Below, piece after piece: positions 17,916 through 26,763 of a stretch of 32,522 nt of DNA. How positions within the stretch are numbered: the stretch's first letter is position 1; the number at the start of each line of letters is the position of its first letter. The position numbers and the translations under genes are program-made. This stretch comes from a virus: positions 1 to 32,522 of IMG/VR virus record IMGVR_UViG_3300046167_000420; one strand, given 5' to 3'. The notes beneath the pieces were generated by a model. That model was not told the DNA's origin and made no database searches. It saw only the letters and a program-made list of their open reading frames with translations.

Positions 17916-20900
17916 TTAATTACCTCCTCTTCCAAAGGTAATATTCTTTATTTCATCAAAACTTCTCATGCCCGGTCTTTTGCGCACAGCTTCTAATACT
18001 GATTCCCTTACATCTAATTGAGATTCAATTGCTGCGTTTCTATCAATTAATGCTTGAGCGTCATAGTCAGCTAGCTCGCTTTCATCCCACATAGGGATGC
18101 CTTGTTCACCGTCAATGTCCGTTATTAAAGGACGCAACTCATTGTTATCATCTACATAGTAAGCATAATATGCCGCGCCAACTGTTGCCTCATTAGGTAC
18201 AAGATAAACATCTTTTGGCTTAGGCTGATCGCCTACCGCCATTGCCGTTATACCAGTTTCTATTCCAAGGTCTAAATTCCCCTGCATTGCAATGCCTTCT
18301 GGAACTTGAATTCTGCTAGGGGCGCGAGTTGCATGGTTTCTAAGCCTGTATCCATCAGGTAACTCAGAAACAATTATGTCTATAAAGGCATCGCGCCTTT
18401 TTTCATTAGGAAACATTTTTTCAAGGCTATACATTGTCCTCGAAATTTCTCCAACTGGGAATCTAGGATCAACAACAACTCTCGTTTGATGATAATATGT
18501 ATCAACGATCTCTTCTAATCTTGCCTTTACATCTTTTTCAGACCCGCCCATTAGGGCAAGATACTCAGCCGTATCTCCAAGTTCCGCTGCAATTATGTCG
18601 CTTTTAAACTCGCTAGCTAAGTATTGTTTTGGAGTTTGATCGCCAAAAACTAATCCTATGTTAAGTTTAGATTTTTCATCATTTTCTTTGTCTTTTAGCG
18701 CCATAGCAATTTCTTTAGCGCTGCCGCCTTCTGTTTGCTTAACTTTAATAACTGCTTGTAAAAAAGTCGTTTCCTTTGCGCTTATAGGAGCGCCCTCTCC
18801 TGAGCCAAATCTGTTTACGAATAAACCAGTTGACGTAAGGTCATTTGACAAGACAGAAAACAAGTCAAGGAGAGCGTCGGCACCGGGAGTTTCAAGCCCT
18901 AAAGATATATTGTTTAGACCATCAATTAACTCTTGGGATGGAGTTTCCCTCAAGGCTTGAAATAAATCAGCGCGTCTTTCTTCAGTAGCGTATGTAGATG
19001 GATCGGTTAAAACAAAACCCTGAGAAGATAGAATCTCATTTTGTAATACTCTATCTTTTTTATCTGTTACTTTACCGCCGCCTGTTTGGACTCTTTTTCT
19101 GTTATCAGACTTTTTTTGAGCTGCTAAAATTTCTGCTTCTTTGCGACTAATTTTTTCTCTAACAGAGTTAATATGATTAACTACAGAGCTTCGTTTGTCT
19201 TCAGGAACAGTTCCAAGTATTAGATTACCGGCCTTTGCTACAGCAACGCTTACGCCAAGAGTTTCTTGACCACCACTACCAACATAATTTGCAAGAGCGT
19301 TCATATCAAACGAGCTCATATTTGCGGAAACAATGTTGGCAATACCTTTGCCAGCAGCAGAGCGCAGACCACCAGATAAGGAATCGTACTCGTTTGCGGT
19401 AATATCACCATTTGCAAGCGCAGCTGCGGCAAGAGCCTCTGATTTAGCAACAGCTTCTGAATCGTAAACTCCGTTTAGGAACCTAGTCGATTCATTCGAA
19501 ACTTGAGTAAAGAGGTTTGCATTTCTTATCTCTCGATTAATTTTATCTTGAACTTCATTTTGAGTGCCGCTCAATAACGTACGTACATAATTACGATCTT
19601 CAGCTGGATCATAAAGCATAGAGCCTTGAAGCGTAATTAACGCAGCTTGTTGCAATGTGGTTAATGTAGTCATGTCTTGAGGGTCTTGAGTAACTAATGC
19701 CTTTTTTAAAGCATCAATGTTGCCATCACTTGCCATCCCAATAATAGCTGCATCAAGACCAGCGCGTCTTGAGTCTTGCCTGAAAGCGTCTGACGCTTCA
19801 GCGCCAAGACCGTTTTGTTGTGCAAAACTAATTTCTCGTAAGCTCTTTTGATAGGCGTCATTTGCAGCATTGATTGAGCCAATAACGGAAGATTGCTCAC
19901 GAGAATCCCAAGCCTCTCTTGAGTTCATTGCAGCGGTAGCTCGACTTGGTATAATTTCAGTCGCATTATAATTACGACCAAACTCTAATGTTGCTTGTTT
20001 ATATTTCGCAGCTTTTTCACTAGCCTTTGCAGCAGTGATTGCGTTCAAGTTAGAAGATATGACGCCAGCTTCAGAAAGAATGGCTGTAGTGTTGTTCCTA
20101 TCAACGTATCCTATAAACGGCTTAAGCGCTTTTCTTTGCGCTTCTGACATATCATCCGCTCCAATTAAGCCCTGACTGCCAATATAGGCTCGCATCGCGG
20201 CTTGCTGCACTGGAGTAGAATTCTTCATAGCCACTTGGAGAGCCCCAGACATAGCCTGTGCGCCCAGAGTGGACCTTACTGTTGTCGAGTACCCCGGCTT
20301 GTAAAGCTCTGCCTTCTCGGCCTCCACAGAGGCTGTGATGCGCTCTTCTATCATTACGACAGAAGCCTCAAGCTGGCCTGCCGCTGCGGTGTCATAGATT
20401 ACTTCAGAGAATTCATCGTTAGTTGTAGCTACGTTTTGCGCAGCAGCCGCTCTGCTCTTAGCTCTAGCCGCATCGGCAAGCTGAATTTTAGTAGACCCCA
20501 TGATATAGGAGCCTGAATCCATAATAACATTCTTAAAGCGATCATCTGCGCCCTTAGCCATAGAGCCAAGATAAGACTCAAACATGTTCTGATACTGAAC
20601 AGGGTCTTCATACTTTGAAGCAATCTCAGCAGATTTCAGTCGAATGTCCTTATCAACAGAGTCAACAAAGCGGCGCTCAACCACTTGTTCAAATGCAGAA
20701 GCAGCAATACTACCCATGCCCTCCATGCTAGACAGCACTTCTGGCTTACCAGTTGCCGAGTCAAAGACCTTTAAATCTTCTGTTTGGATAGACTGAGCCG
20801 CTTCTGTTCCAAACTTTTCAGCGTTTACTTGAGCGCGTTCATAAAACTCTTGCCCAGCTTTGTCGGCAAAGTTTGATATAGCGCGGCCAACATTCTGTTC

Positions 20901-20969
20901 ACCAGTGTCAAAGCTGCGAACACCAATGGGCTGAGTAAATATTTTCCGTGTTTCGCGTATTACTGGCAT
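17916..20969 (-). CDS. Internal virion protein, gp15-like position (1017 aa)
   Basis: A 1017-aa, mostly helical, Ala/Glu/Lys-rich protein without membrane segments or catalytic motifs I recognise. N-terminal motifs IGVRSFDTGEQNVGRAISNF and a long helical body with many AAAA-type turns (AKSRAAAAQNVATT) are typical of the middle ejection protein of T7-like phages. The C-terminus, from about residue 930, is more ordered (VGAAYYAYYVDDNNELRPLI). The position between the 158-aa and 1166-aa internal proteins matches T7 gp14-gp15-gp16 order. Assignment is by size, composition and synteny, not by sequence identity. It would be injected to form the periplasmic part of the DNA conduit. Confidence 0.65.
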   Translation of the reverse strand: MPVIRETRKIFTQPIGVRSFDTGEQNVGRAISNFADKAGQEFYERAQVNAEKFGTEAAQSIQTEDLKVFDSATGKPEVLSSMEGMGSIAASAFEQVVERRFVDSVDKDIRLKSAEIASKYEDPVQYQNMFESYLGSMAKGADDRFKNVIMDSGSYIMGSTKIQLADAARAKSRAAAAQNVATTNDEFSEVIYDTAAAGQLEASVVMIEERITASVEAEKAELYKPGYSTTVRSTLGAQAMSGALQVAMKNSTPVQQAAMRAYIGSQGLIGADDMSEAQRKALKPFIGYVDRNNTTAILSEAGVISSNLNAITAAKASEKAAKYKQATLEFGRNYNATEIIPSRATAAMNSREAWDSREQSSVIGSINAANDAYQKSLREISFAQQNGLGAEASDAFRQDSRRAGLDAAIIGMASDGNIDALKKALVTQDPQDMTTLTTLQQAALITLQGSMLYDPAEDRNYVRTLLSGTQNEVQDKINREIRNANLFTQVSNESTRFLNGVYDSEAVAKSEALAAAALANGDITANEYDSLSGGLRSAAGKGIANIVSANMSSFDMNALANYVGSGGQETLGVSVAVAKAGNLILGTVPEDKRSSVVNHINSVREKISRKEAEILAAQKKSDNRKRVQTGGGKVTDKKDRVLQNEILSSQGFVLTDPSTYATEERRADLFQALRETPSQELIDGLNNISLGLETPGADALLDLFSVLSNDLTSTGLFVNRFGSGEGAPISAKETTFLQAVIKVKQTEGGSAKEIAMALKDKENDEKSKLNIGLVFGDQTPKQYLASEFKSDIIAAELGDTAEYLALMGGSEKDVKARLEEIVDTYYHQTRVVVDPRFPVGEISRTMYSLEKMFPNEKRRDAFIDIIVSELPDGYRLRNHATRAPSRIQVPEGIAMQGNLDLGIETGITAMAVGDQPKPKDVYLVPNEATVGAAYYAYYVDDNNELRPLITDIDGEQGIPMWDESELADYDAQALIDRNAAIESQLDVRESVLEAVRKRPGMRSFDEIKNITFGRGGN

Positions 20970-20979
20970 AGGTTACACC

Positions 20980-21456
20980 TTAATCTTTTGTTGGCGTGTA
21001 GGTTTTTGGCACATAGGTTTTAGAAAGATCAGCCCCAAGCTCAAAGAGTCGAGACAGATTGTTTATTCTGGCAGCAGACTTTGCACTAGAACCACGCTGA
21101 CGCTCAATCATTGCAGCAACACTTCTGCTAGAACTTTCTATCCCAGCAAGTCTTTGGCTAGAAGCCACATCGGCTGACATAGTTTCCCTTTGGTACTGTT
21201 CAAAAGCAGCAAGACTAGAGCTTTCACCGCCACCTAAGTTAAAAGAAAACTGAGCATTGTTTGATGATCTTGCCAAGTTGTACTCATAAATGCGTAGATT
21301 TTGAGACTCAAGGGCTTGGGCCTCTGCTAGCTTACGGTCAATCTCCATTTGACGCGCTTGCTGTTGAGCCCGAAGGGCATCAGCATTGGCGGCTCTGTTT
21401 GACCCCGCAATTCCAAGAACGGTAGAAACAGCTGTTAAAGCAAGGGTTATGCTCAT
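20980..21456 (-). CDS. Internal virion protein, gp14-like (158 aa)
   Basis: A 158-aa helical protein with a short hydrophobic start (MSITLALTAVSTVLGIAGS) and a Gln/Arg/Ala-rich helix (ALRAQQQARQMEIDRKLAEA). A glycine/serine break (FSFNLGGGESSSLAAFEQ) and a Ser/Arg-rich C-terminal helix follow. This matches the small internal protein of T7-like virions, which in T7 (gp14) enters the outer membrane during ejection. It shares one base with the preceding tail tube gene (TAATG) and lies 10 nt before the 1017-aa gene. The call rests on order and composition. Confidence 0.7.
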   Translation of the reverse strand: MSITLALTAVSTVLGIAGSNRAANADALRAQQQARQMEIDRKLAEAQALESQNLRIYEYNLARSSNNAQFSFNLGGGESSSLAAFEQYQRETMSADVASSQRLAGIESSSRSVAAMIERQRGSSAKSAARINNLSRLFELGADLSKTYVPKTYTPTKD

Positions 21457-23693
21457 TAGAATGTTAACTCCGCTACTATGCCGTTAACTTGCAGTGCAAG
21501 CGGGGCAGATTGTGTAATTGTAATCTGTGGGTCTCTACTGTAGCCCATTAGACGGAAATCTTTTTTGCCAGTAAAAGAGTTTACTTGCATTGAAAGATCA
21601 TCAGTTACATTTCTTAGAACTAGGTTTGCACCATTTACTGTGGCCGAAAGAGTGTTGTGAAGATCAACAACCACGCTTCCTATACGACGAGGTGTACCAG
21701 TAACAGGGCCAGAACCAGTAGAAATATCTAAGGGATTTGTTGTTAAAGTTACATTAAACTTTAAACCTATTTCTGCTTCAGTTAAGTTAGGATCAATAGC
21801 GGATACGTCTATCTCTCCATTAACAACAGTAAACTCACCAACATAGTTATTACGGTCTACAACATTGAGTACAGCACCGTCTTCATAATAATCAGATACA
21901 TCAAAAACTCCAGCGGTCCCACTGTAGATGCTAGAAATGTCAGTGTTATAGGCTTCATCAAACTCACATATAGCAAACACTTCAACATTATCGCCTTGAT
22001 CATATATCACGCTAGCAAATACACGATCATCAATAGTTACAGTAGAATTAAAAAACCCTTGGGTTGTGAACTCCGTCCATCCCGCACGTTCTTCACCTTT
22101 GTTGGAGTTAAAAACTGAAACTGTTCCATTGTAATTTGTAACAAACACATAGCTTTCTGAGCGGCTCATAGCTCCATACATTGTGTTCATTTCAATTGGT
22201 GTTTTTATCAAGTGAGAAGAAATAAGAGAGATTGGATTTGCAATGTAAGCTGACTCTACATCAGAAAATACATACTCTCTTACAATCGCTCCACCCTTTT
22301 GCACAAACAAGGTGGCACCATCTAACGGTTGAGGCCGAACAAAATCACAACCAAATGGGGTCTGCCTACGCACAATAATGTTTGTCGGAGTAATTGGCTG
22401 GCTGCTAAACGCTGGAATATACATTTCAGAAGTCGCAGTAAAAACCTGCAAATCACGATTAGACACTAAGTGACGAATCTGGTTAATCTCACCAATGCTA
22501 GCAGTGATATGAATAGCTTCATCATCTTTCCCAATACCAACATCAAAGTTGTAATACTGCCCACTTTTGCTAAACCAAATTGAATCCGGCTGGGATAGTG
22601 TACCACCAAAAACTAAACGGTTTTGATGGAATGTAACTGCCCCCGGAAATCCTCGAAGAACAGAATATGATTGCTCTTCCCAAGAGGTTGTTGGGGCTTT
22701 TGTTGTAATCTTGGGTGTGCCGCCACCAATTTCAGAAGAATTGGCATTTGAACCTACTGTTATCACAAATTTATCGTCATCAACAATTTCAGCAACAGTT
22801 CTATTGCCATTAATTTGATTGCTAGCAATGCCACCAACTGTACCCGCATGTGAAACTGTAATCGAATCATTGATAGATAGGCCATGCTTGACCAGAGTTA
22901 CCTCAATGTCAGCTTGACCCTCTGTTGTAGTCAAAGCATTTATTCCCAATCTCACGGTTAAGGTATCAAATATATTACCTGTAGCTTGAGTTTCGCTTTG
23001 TACGGACGTTATTTCTATTTCAGCGCCATGATAACGAAGAGTGACACCATCATGGTCTCCGTTCGTAGCAAAGTATGGATCTGATGTCGTTAGAGTAACC
23101 CCATTACCCTGCGTTGCAGAAACTTCTAGTGTAGTACCTTGGCGATGAAAGTTGTAATAAGGTTGATATATTTTTGTTAAGTCAGACCTAGCATCAAAAA
23201 CAAAAGGCTCCACTTGAAAGTCGCTAAGGCTTGTGCGGACAATTTGTTGAGGTATGAACGTAGGATGACAAATAAACATAACATCACCAGCTTGAGCAAA
23301 CGTGTACTCATGCAGAAATCTGTCAGTGAATTTTAAAGGGTTGCCGTTTATGTCCTGGGTTATTGTCGCAACAATATCAAGTACACCAGTTGTGGGATCA
23401 ATAAAGAAAAACTTTATTTTTTCGTGCTCAAGAGAAACCACATAACGTTCATCATCTGAGAATATAAAGGGCAACAACCTTGATTGCTGTGTTTTTGTTG
23501 AGTCTATAACAATGTCATTTCTATAGACCGCTCTGAGGCCAGCTCTTTTAATGACGCCGCCCTCTGCGCGAAGGAAAAAGTTTTCAATACGCTGAGCCGA
23601 TCCCGTGTAAACTGCTGAGTCAGTACGAGAATACAAAGATGGGCTGACTTCTCCATAAGAGAAGTTAGTTACTGGAACTCGTACCTTTTGCAT
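21456..23693 (-). CDS. Tail tubular protein B (T7 gp12-like nozzle)
   Basis: A 745-aa protein with the conserved start of podoviral tail nozzle proteins: PVTNFSYGEVSPSLYSRTDS and AQRIENFFLRAEGGVIKRAG. The central part has LVFGGTLSQPDSIWFSKSGQ and YYNFD. It continues with HLVSNRDLQVFTATSEMYIP and RRQTPFGCDFVRPQPLDGAT, all typical of the gp12 family. It forms the hexameric tip of the short tail through which DNA exits. It overlaps tail tubular protein A by one base and is coupled to the gp14-like gene. Full length, no defects seen. Confidence 0.9.
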   Translation of the reverse strand: MQKVRVPVTNFSYGEVSPSLYSRTDSAVYTGSAQRIENFFLRAEGGVIKRAGLRAVYRNDIVIDSTKTQQSRLLPFIFSDDERYVVSLEHEKIKFFFIDPTTGVLDIVATITQDINGNPLKFTDRFLHEYTFAQAGDVMFICHPTFIPQQIVRTSLSDFQVEPFVFDARSDLTKIYQPYYNFHRQGTTLEVSATQGNGVTLTTSDPYFATNGDHDGVTLRYHGAEIEITSVQSETQATGNIFDTLTVRLGINALTTTEGQADIEVTLVKHGLSINDSITVSHAGTVGGIASNQINGNRTVAEIVDDDKFVITVGSNANSSEIGGGTPKITTKAPTTSWEEQSYSVLRGFPGAVTFHQNRLVFGGTLSQPDSIWFSKSGQYYNFDVGIGKDDEAIHITASIGEINQIRHLVSNRDLQVFTATSEMYIPAFSSQPITPTNIIVRRQTPFGCDFVRPQPLDGATLFVQKGGAIVREYVFSDVESAYIANPISLISSHLIKTPIEMNTMYGAMSRSESYVFVTNYNGTVSVFNSNKGEERAGWTEFTTQGFFNSTVTIDDRVFASVIYDQGDNVEVFAICEFDEAYNTDISSIYSGTAGVFDVSDYYEDGAVLNVVDRNNYVGEFTVVNGEIDVSAIDPNLTEAEIGLKFNVTLTTNPLDISTGSGPVTGTPRRIGSVVVDLHNTLSATVNGANLVLRNVTDDLSMQVNSFTGKKDFRLMGYSRDPQITITQSAPLALQVNGIVAELTF

Positions 23694-24286
23694 TAACTGC
23701 GCCTTTCAGCAATAAATCTTGAAGTTGATAACTTGCGCGTTGTCTGTTGCTGTGAGTCTAGTGTACGCGCTCTCATCATTGCTACTTGGGCCTGTTGACC
23801 CATTAACTGTGCCAAGCTGGCGTCTTGAGCTAGAGAGGAGGCAAACACAGAGGCTAGATCAAACTGAACAGCTACAACAAAGTATGAGGGCCAATCCTGT
23901 TCGTTTGCTCTAAATGTGTAATCAAGGACTACCTCTGAGGTATCACTTGCATCACAAAATATTTTATTACCGTAAGTCTGATACTCAATGTTAAAACCAT
24001 TAACAGTAACCGCGTGAAGCATAAGGGAGTCAAATGGAATCTGATACGCAGCTTTGTATCTTCCAGTAGGTTTTTCAGACAGGCGGTTAAGAACTGATTG
24101 ATTTGTAGCGAAACGCCAGCGGGAGTTTACTAATGCTGAACGAGCTATGTCCTCATACATATTAGCTGCAATCAACGCCTCGCTTGTTCCATCCTCAAAA
24201 GAAGTAATAGGGTCTGCACCAACTAAGATGAGAGCGCGACTAGATACGTCAATTGGGGTGTTAGCCGAGGTACTTAGGACAGCCAT
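23693..24286 (-). CDS. Tail tubular protein A (T7 gp11-like adaptor)
   Basis: A 197-aa protein with family features: ISSRALxxVGADPI-type start (VSSRALILVGADPITSFEDG), EALIAANMYEDIARSALVNS and RWRFAT. Later come the Y/F-rich KAAYQIPFDSLMLHAVTVNG and WPSYFVVAVQFDLASVFASS. It forms the dodecameric adaptor between portal and nozzle and carries the fibres. GGAGGATTTAC precedes the ATG. A terminator lies between this gene and the major capsid gene, so it is probably expressed at a lower level. Confidence 0.9.
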   Translation of the reverse strand: MAVLSTSANTPIDVSSRALILVGADPITSFEDGTSEALIAANMYEDIARSALVNSRWRFATNQSVLNRLSEKPTGRYKAAYQIPFDSLMLHAVTVNGFNIEYQTYGNKIFCDASDTSEVVLDYTFRANEQDWPSYFVVAVQFDLASVFASSLAQDASLAQLMGQQAQVAMMRARTLDSQQQTTRKLSTSRFIAERRS

Positions 24287-24300
24287 GTAAATCCTCCAAA

Positions 24301-24330
24301 CGGAAAGAAAGGGGGAAGTTTCCTCCCCCC
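24301..24330 (-). terminator. Terminator between major capsid and tail genes
   Basis: On the minus strand, GGGGGAG (24329-24323) and TTCCCCC (24317-24311) form a 7-bp GC-rich stem with loop GAAAC, followed by TTTCTTTCC. It lies directly after the major capsid stop. A partial terminator here would boost capsid over tail transcripts. T7 has its own terminator at the same position after gene 10. Confidence 0.75.
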
Positions 24331-24337
24331 AATCAAC

Positions 24338-25147
24338 TTAGTTGTTGTCGAGAACTTCGTAGACGCCGTTATCGTCGATAACAACAGCACCCATAGACAT
24401 CATTGATGTCGCAAGGTGTGCGACCTTCTCAGGAACATAGTTAACTTCTGTCTTAACGTCAGCGTTAACGCCCAGACCGATGGCTCGCATGTGGTAAGCA
24501 AAGTTTTTGCCACCAGCTACAGCAGACGTTGAGAAAATCTTGAAGCCCAAGAACTCTTTCATTGTCATGCCGCCAGCAAACGGAAGCTGCTGTGGACCAA
24601 CATAGTCAGATGAAGCGAACTCGTTAATGTTAAACAAGTCAGCAAAACCAGCTGGGGACATAGCAAGATAGCGATTGCCATCTTCTGGGATGTCGGCTGT
24701 GCCAAAGGTTTCAAACAAAGTTAGCAAGTCAGCTTTGCCAAGTGCGCCAGTAGTATCAGCAATCTGAGTTGAGTTTGCACCAGCGTCCATTGCAGTAGCA
24801 ATGATTTCATCAGTCTTGCGACCAAGTGCAGAAGCCGCAGACTCAGCAACAGCTTGACGCTCGTTGATGTTCATCTTCAGCTCGTCCAACTTGTCGATGT
24901 ACTCAGCTGCGTAGAAGTCAGCCATTGTTGCTTCAACAGTTGTGTGCGCCAGCTCCATAGTAGTTACGTTGCCGTTGCGCGATTTTGTTGATGCCGCACC
25001 TGTGCCAATCTTCTGAAAGCGAGATACAGAAGCAGAGGTGTTTGTGGTGCGAATTGTGTTGCGAAGCTTGGAACCCATGCGCTGATAAGCAAGATGCACA
25101 TCGGTTTCAAACTGCTTGATAAATGCTACGTCAATTGTGTTAGCCAT
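24338..25147 (-). CDS. Major capsid protein
   Basis: A 269-aa protein with the HK97-fold capsid features of the Phage_capsid_2-type family: MANTIDVAFIKQFETDVHLA and YQRMGSKLRNTIRTTN. A Phe-rich dimer region follows, then AAEYIDKLDELKMNINERQA, GNRYLAMSPAGFADLFN and GFKIFSTSAVAGG with YHMRAIGLGVN. It is short for a T7-like shell protein (T7 gp10 is about 345-400 aa) but normal for small marine podoviruses. AAGGA lies upstream. It is followed by a terminator and preceded by scaffold and gp13-like genes. Very likely the most abundant late product. Confidence 0.9.
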   Translation of the reverse strand: MANTIDVAFIKQFETDVHLAYQRMGSKLRNTIRTTNTSASVSRFQKIGTGAASTKSRNGNVTTMELAHTTVEATMADFYAAEYIDKLDELKMNINERQAVAESAASALGRKTDEIIATAMDAGANSTQIADTTGALGKADLLTLFETFGTADIPEDGNRYLAMSPAGFADLFNINEFASSDYVGPQQLPFAGGMTMKEFLGFKIFSTSAVAGGKNFAYHMRAIGLGVNADVKTEVNYVPEKVAHLATSMMSMGAVVIDDNGVYEVLDNN

Positions 25148-25231
25148 TTGAACAGTCCTTGTTAAAGTTTATCGGGTTTGCATCTTGGGTATCCGCTCAA
25201 CATCCTCAACGAAGGTATCCTTTCGGGCTTC

Positions 25232-25756
25232 TCAGTGCATTACGGGCCTTGATAATTTATCTGAAACATCTTTTTCCATCGGATTGCAACGCACAAACTC
25301 AATATATTTGTAATTATAGCGTTCAGATATACCTACTGGCTCAAAGCCAAGGGACGCTGCCCAGTTAAGCATAATCGGGAAATCAGACAGTATAGCCATA
25401 CAAAGACGGGGATGTGTTTGATCAAACAATCCCATTATCATGCGCGATCCTATTATCAAAAGACGTAGATTTTTCTTTATTTCATTTGTGAATACACAAA
25501 AGAACTGAGGTAATTCTATTGTAACATCAAAGGCTAAGCCTGTTACGCATAGTATTGGGCCGCCATCACTCTTAACAACATACGACTCAGAGATTTCCAT
25601 CATCTCTAACAGCGCTTCTCTGGGATTATCATAGCCAAGACTTTGAAGGTCACGAAGGCCTTCAGGTGGAAGGTTGGAACAAATTTCATCCACATGGCTG
25701 TACGAAAACGGGGTAAGATAAAACTTACCCCGCTGCATAATTTTTATATCATCCAT
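25232..25756 (-). CDS. T7 gp13-like acyltransferase-fold protein (DUF2833-like)
   Basis: I choose the ATG at 25756 (174 aa; MDDIKIMQRGKFYLTPFSYS), which overlaps the scaffold stop by 8 bp. Upstream in-frame ATGs lie deep in the scaffold gene. The mid region has PREALLEMMEISESYVVKSD followed by GGPILCVTGLAF. Near the end WAASLGFEPVGISERYNYKY shows the LGF motif of GNAT acetyltransferases, as in T7 gp13 and its relatives. T7 gp13 is needed for virion internal-core assembly. Here the gene is between scaffold and capsid, not among tail genes. Whether it retains acetyl-CoA binding is not clear. Confidence 0.65.
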   Translation of the reverse strand: MDDIKIMQRGKFYLTPFSYSHVDEICSNLPPEGLRDLQSLGYDNPREALLEMMEISESYVVKSDGGPILCVTGLAFDVTIELPQFFCVFTNEIKKNLRLLIIGSRMIMGLFDQTHPRLCMAILSDFPIMLNWAASLGFEPVGISERYNYKYIEFVRCNPMEKDVSDKLSRPVMH

Positions 25757-26504
25757 AAAGTTTCTTAAACCCAGACTGTACTTGCTTAACATAGTTGTCA
25801 TCTCTTACGCGAGGGTTCCAGTATCTTTCATCTCGCATCATTTCGTTTAAAGACGCTTCGCTAAGTGAGTCGGCAGTCCCGGTCTCTACATTCATTGAAG
25901 GTTCTTTCATTGCCGACATGATCGCCTCAAGGGCAATGATACCATCAGCGCCTTCACACATGCGTTCAATTGCTGGCATCGCATCTTCTGAAAAGAACTT
26001 ATTAGCAAACAGGGAAGCAGCCTCAATCCGAGCGTTTGCATTATCGCCAAGATGCTTCGCCTCTTCTTCTAAGTTAGGCTCTTCGGGCATTGACTCCATA
26101 TAAAGCTCAATGCCTTTCTGAAACTCTTCTTGGTTGTATCCATTCTCAAGGCAATGATCTGCCCAGTTTTTGAGTGCATCGCTTTCAACCGCTTCCGCTT
26201 CATCAATAAAGTCTGGCAGTTCATACTCGCCGGATGTAGCTGGCACACCTTCTTTTGGAGCGCTCATCTCTTCTTTTAAGCGTTCGCGAATAGCATCTTC
26301 CTTTTCGCCTATCTTAGACTCAAGACTTTTGTACGCGTTCTCTAAGTCTTCTGCGCTTTTGTACTTACCTGCAAGCAGGGTCTCTTCTGATTGCGCCTCT
26401 GCTTCTGGCTGTGCCTCCGCTGTTTCCGTAGCGTCAACTTGAGCTTCGTCTTGCGCTTCAGTTTCTGTTGATTGTTCGAGAAGTGTGCTTTGTTCAGACA
26501 TCAT
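25749..26504 (-). CDS. Capsid assembly scaffolding protein
   Basis: A 251-aa acidic protein. Residues 1-42 are Glu/Gln/Ala-rich and disordered. LLAGKYKSAEDLENAYKSLE (about residues 42-61), followed by a coiled-coil segment (KIGEKEDAIRERLKEEM), is the hallmark of T7 gp9-like scaffolds. The C-terminus is helical and basic (YWNPRVRDDNYVKQVQSGFK), as needed for capsid-protein contact. AAGGTG precedes the tandem ATGATG start, which overlaps the Bbp19-like gene by 11 bp. Position after portal and before capsid supports the call. Confidence 0.85.
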   Translation of the reverse strand: MMSEQSTLLEQSTETEAQDEAQVDATETAEAQPEAEAQSEETLLAGKYKSAEDLENAYKSLESKIGEKEDAIRERLKEEMSAPKEGVPATSGEYELPDFIDEAEAVESDALKNWADHCLENGYNQEEFQKGIELYMESMPEEPNLEEEAKHLGDNANARIEAASLFANKFFSEDAMPAIERMCEGADGIIALEAIMSAMKEPSMNVETGTADSLSEASLNEMMRDERYWNPRVRDDNYVKQVQSGFKKLYG

Positions 26505-26760
26505 TTTTCACCTTATGCGAATGATTAATACGAGACTCAATGAGGCCAACGATATAACGCTGCCCTTCTAGGTGTCGTAACTCTTCTGTTGATACATTTG
26601 GGCCGTTAACCATTTCAATGGTAATTGACCTCAAGTATTGCAGGACTGCCTTACCAGATGGCTTCCCGAATACTTCAGCGACATTAAGACTAATCTCTCT
26701 ATCCCGCTGCAATGGGCGCTGAATACCATCGACGCCCATGTGAACTTTTGCTTTTTCCAA
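26494..26760 (-). CDS. Bbp19-like small head-region protein (88 aa)
   Basis: An 88-aa protein; the first codon is TTG at 26760 preceded by GGAG. The alternative ATG at 26739 would remove seven residues. The central LQYLRSITIEMVNGPNVSTE and LRHLEGQRYIVGLIESRI match a small conserved family found between portal and scaffold genes in podoviruses (Bbp19-like, from memory). It probably takes part in head assembly; the exact role is unknown. It overlaps the scaffold gene by 11 bp. Confidence 0.7.
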   Translation of the reverse strand: MEKAKVHMGVDGIQRPLQRDREISLNVAEVFGKPSGKAVLQYLRSITIEMVNGPNVSTEELRHLEGQRYIVGLIESRINHSHKVKNDV

Positions 26761-26763
26761 GCG

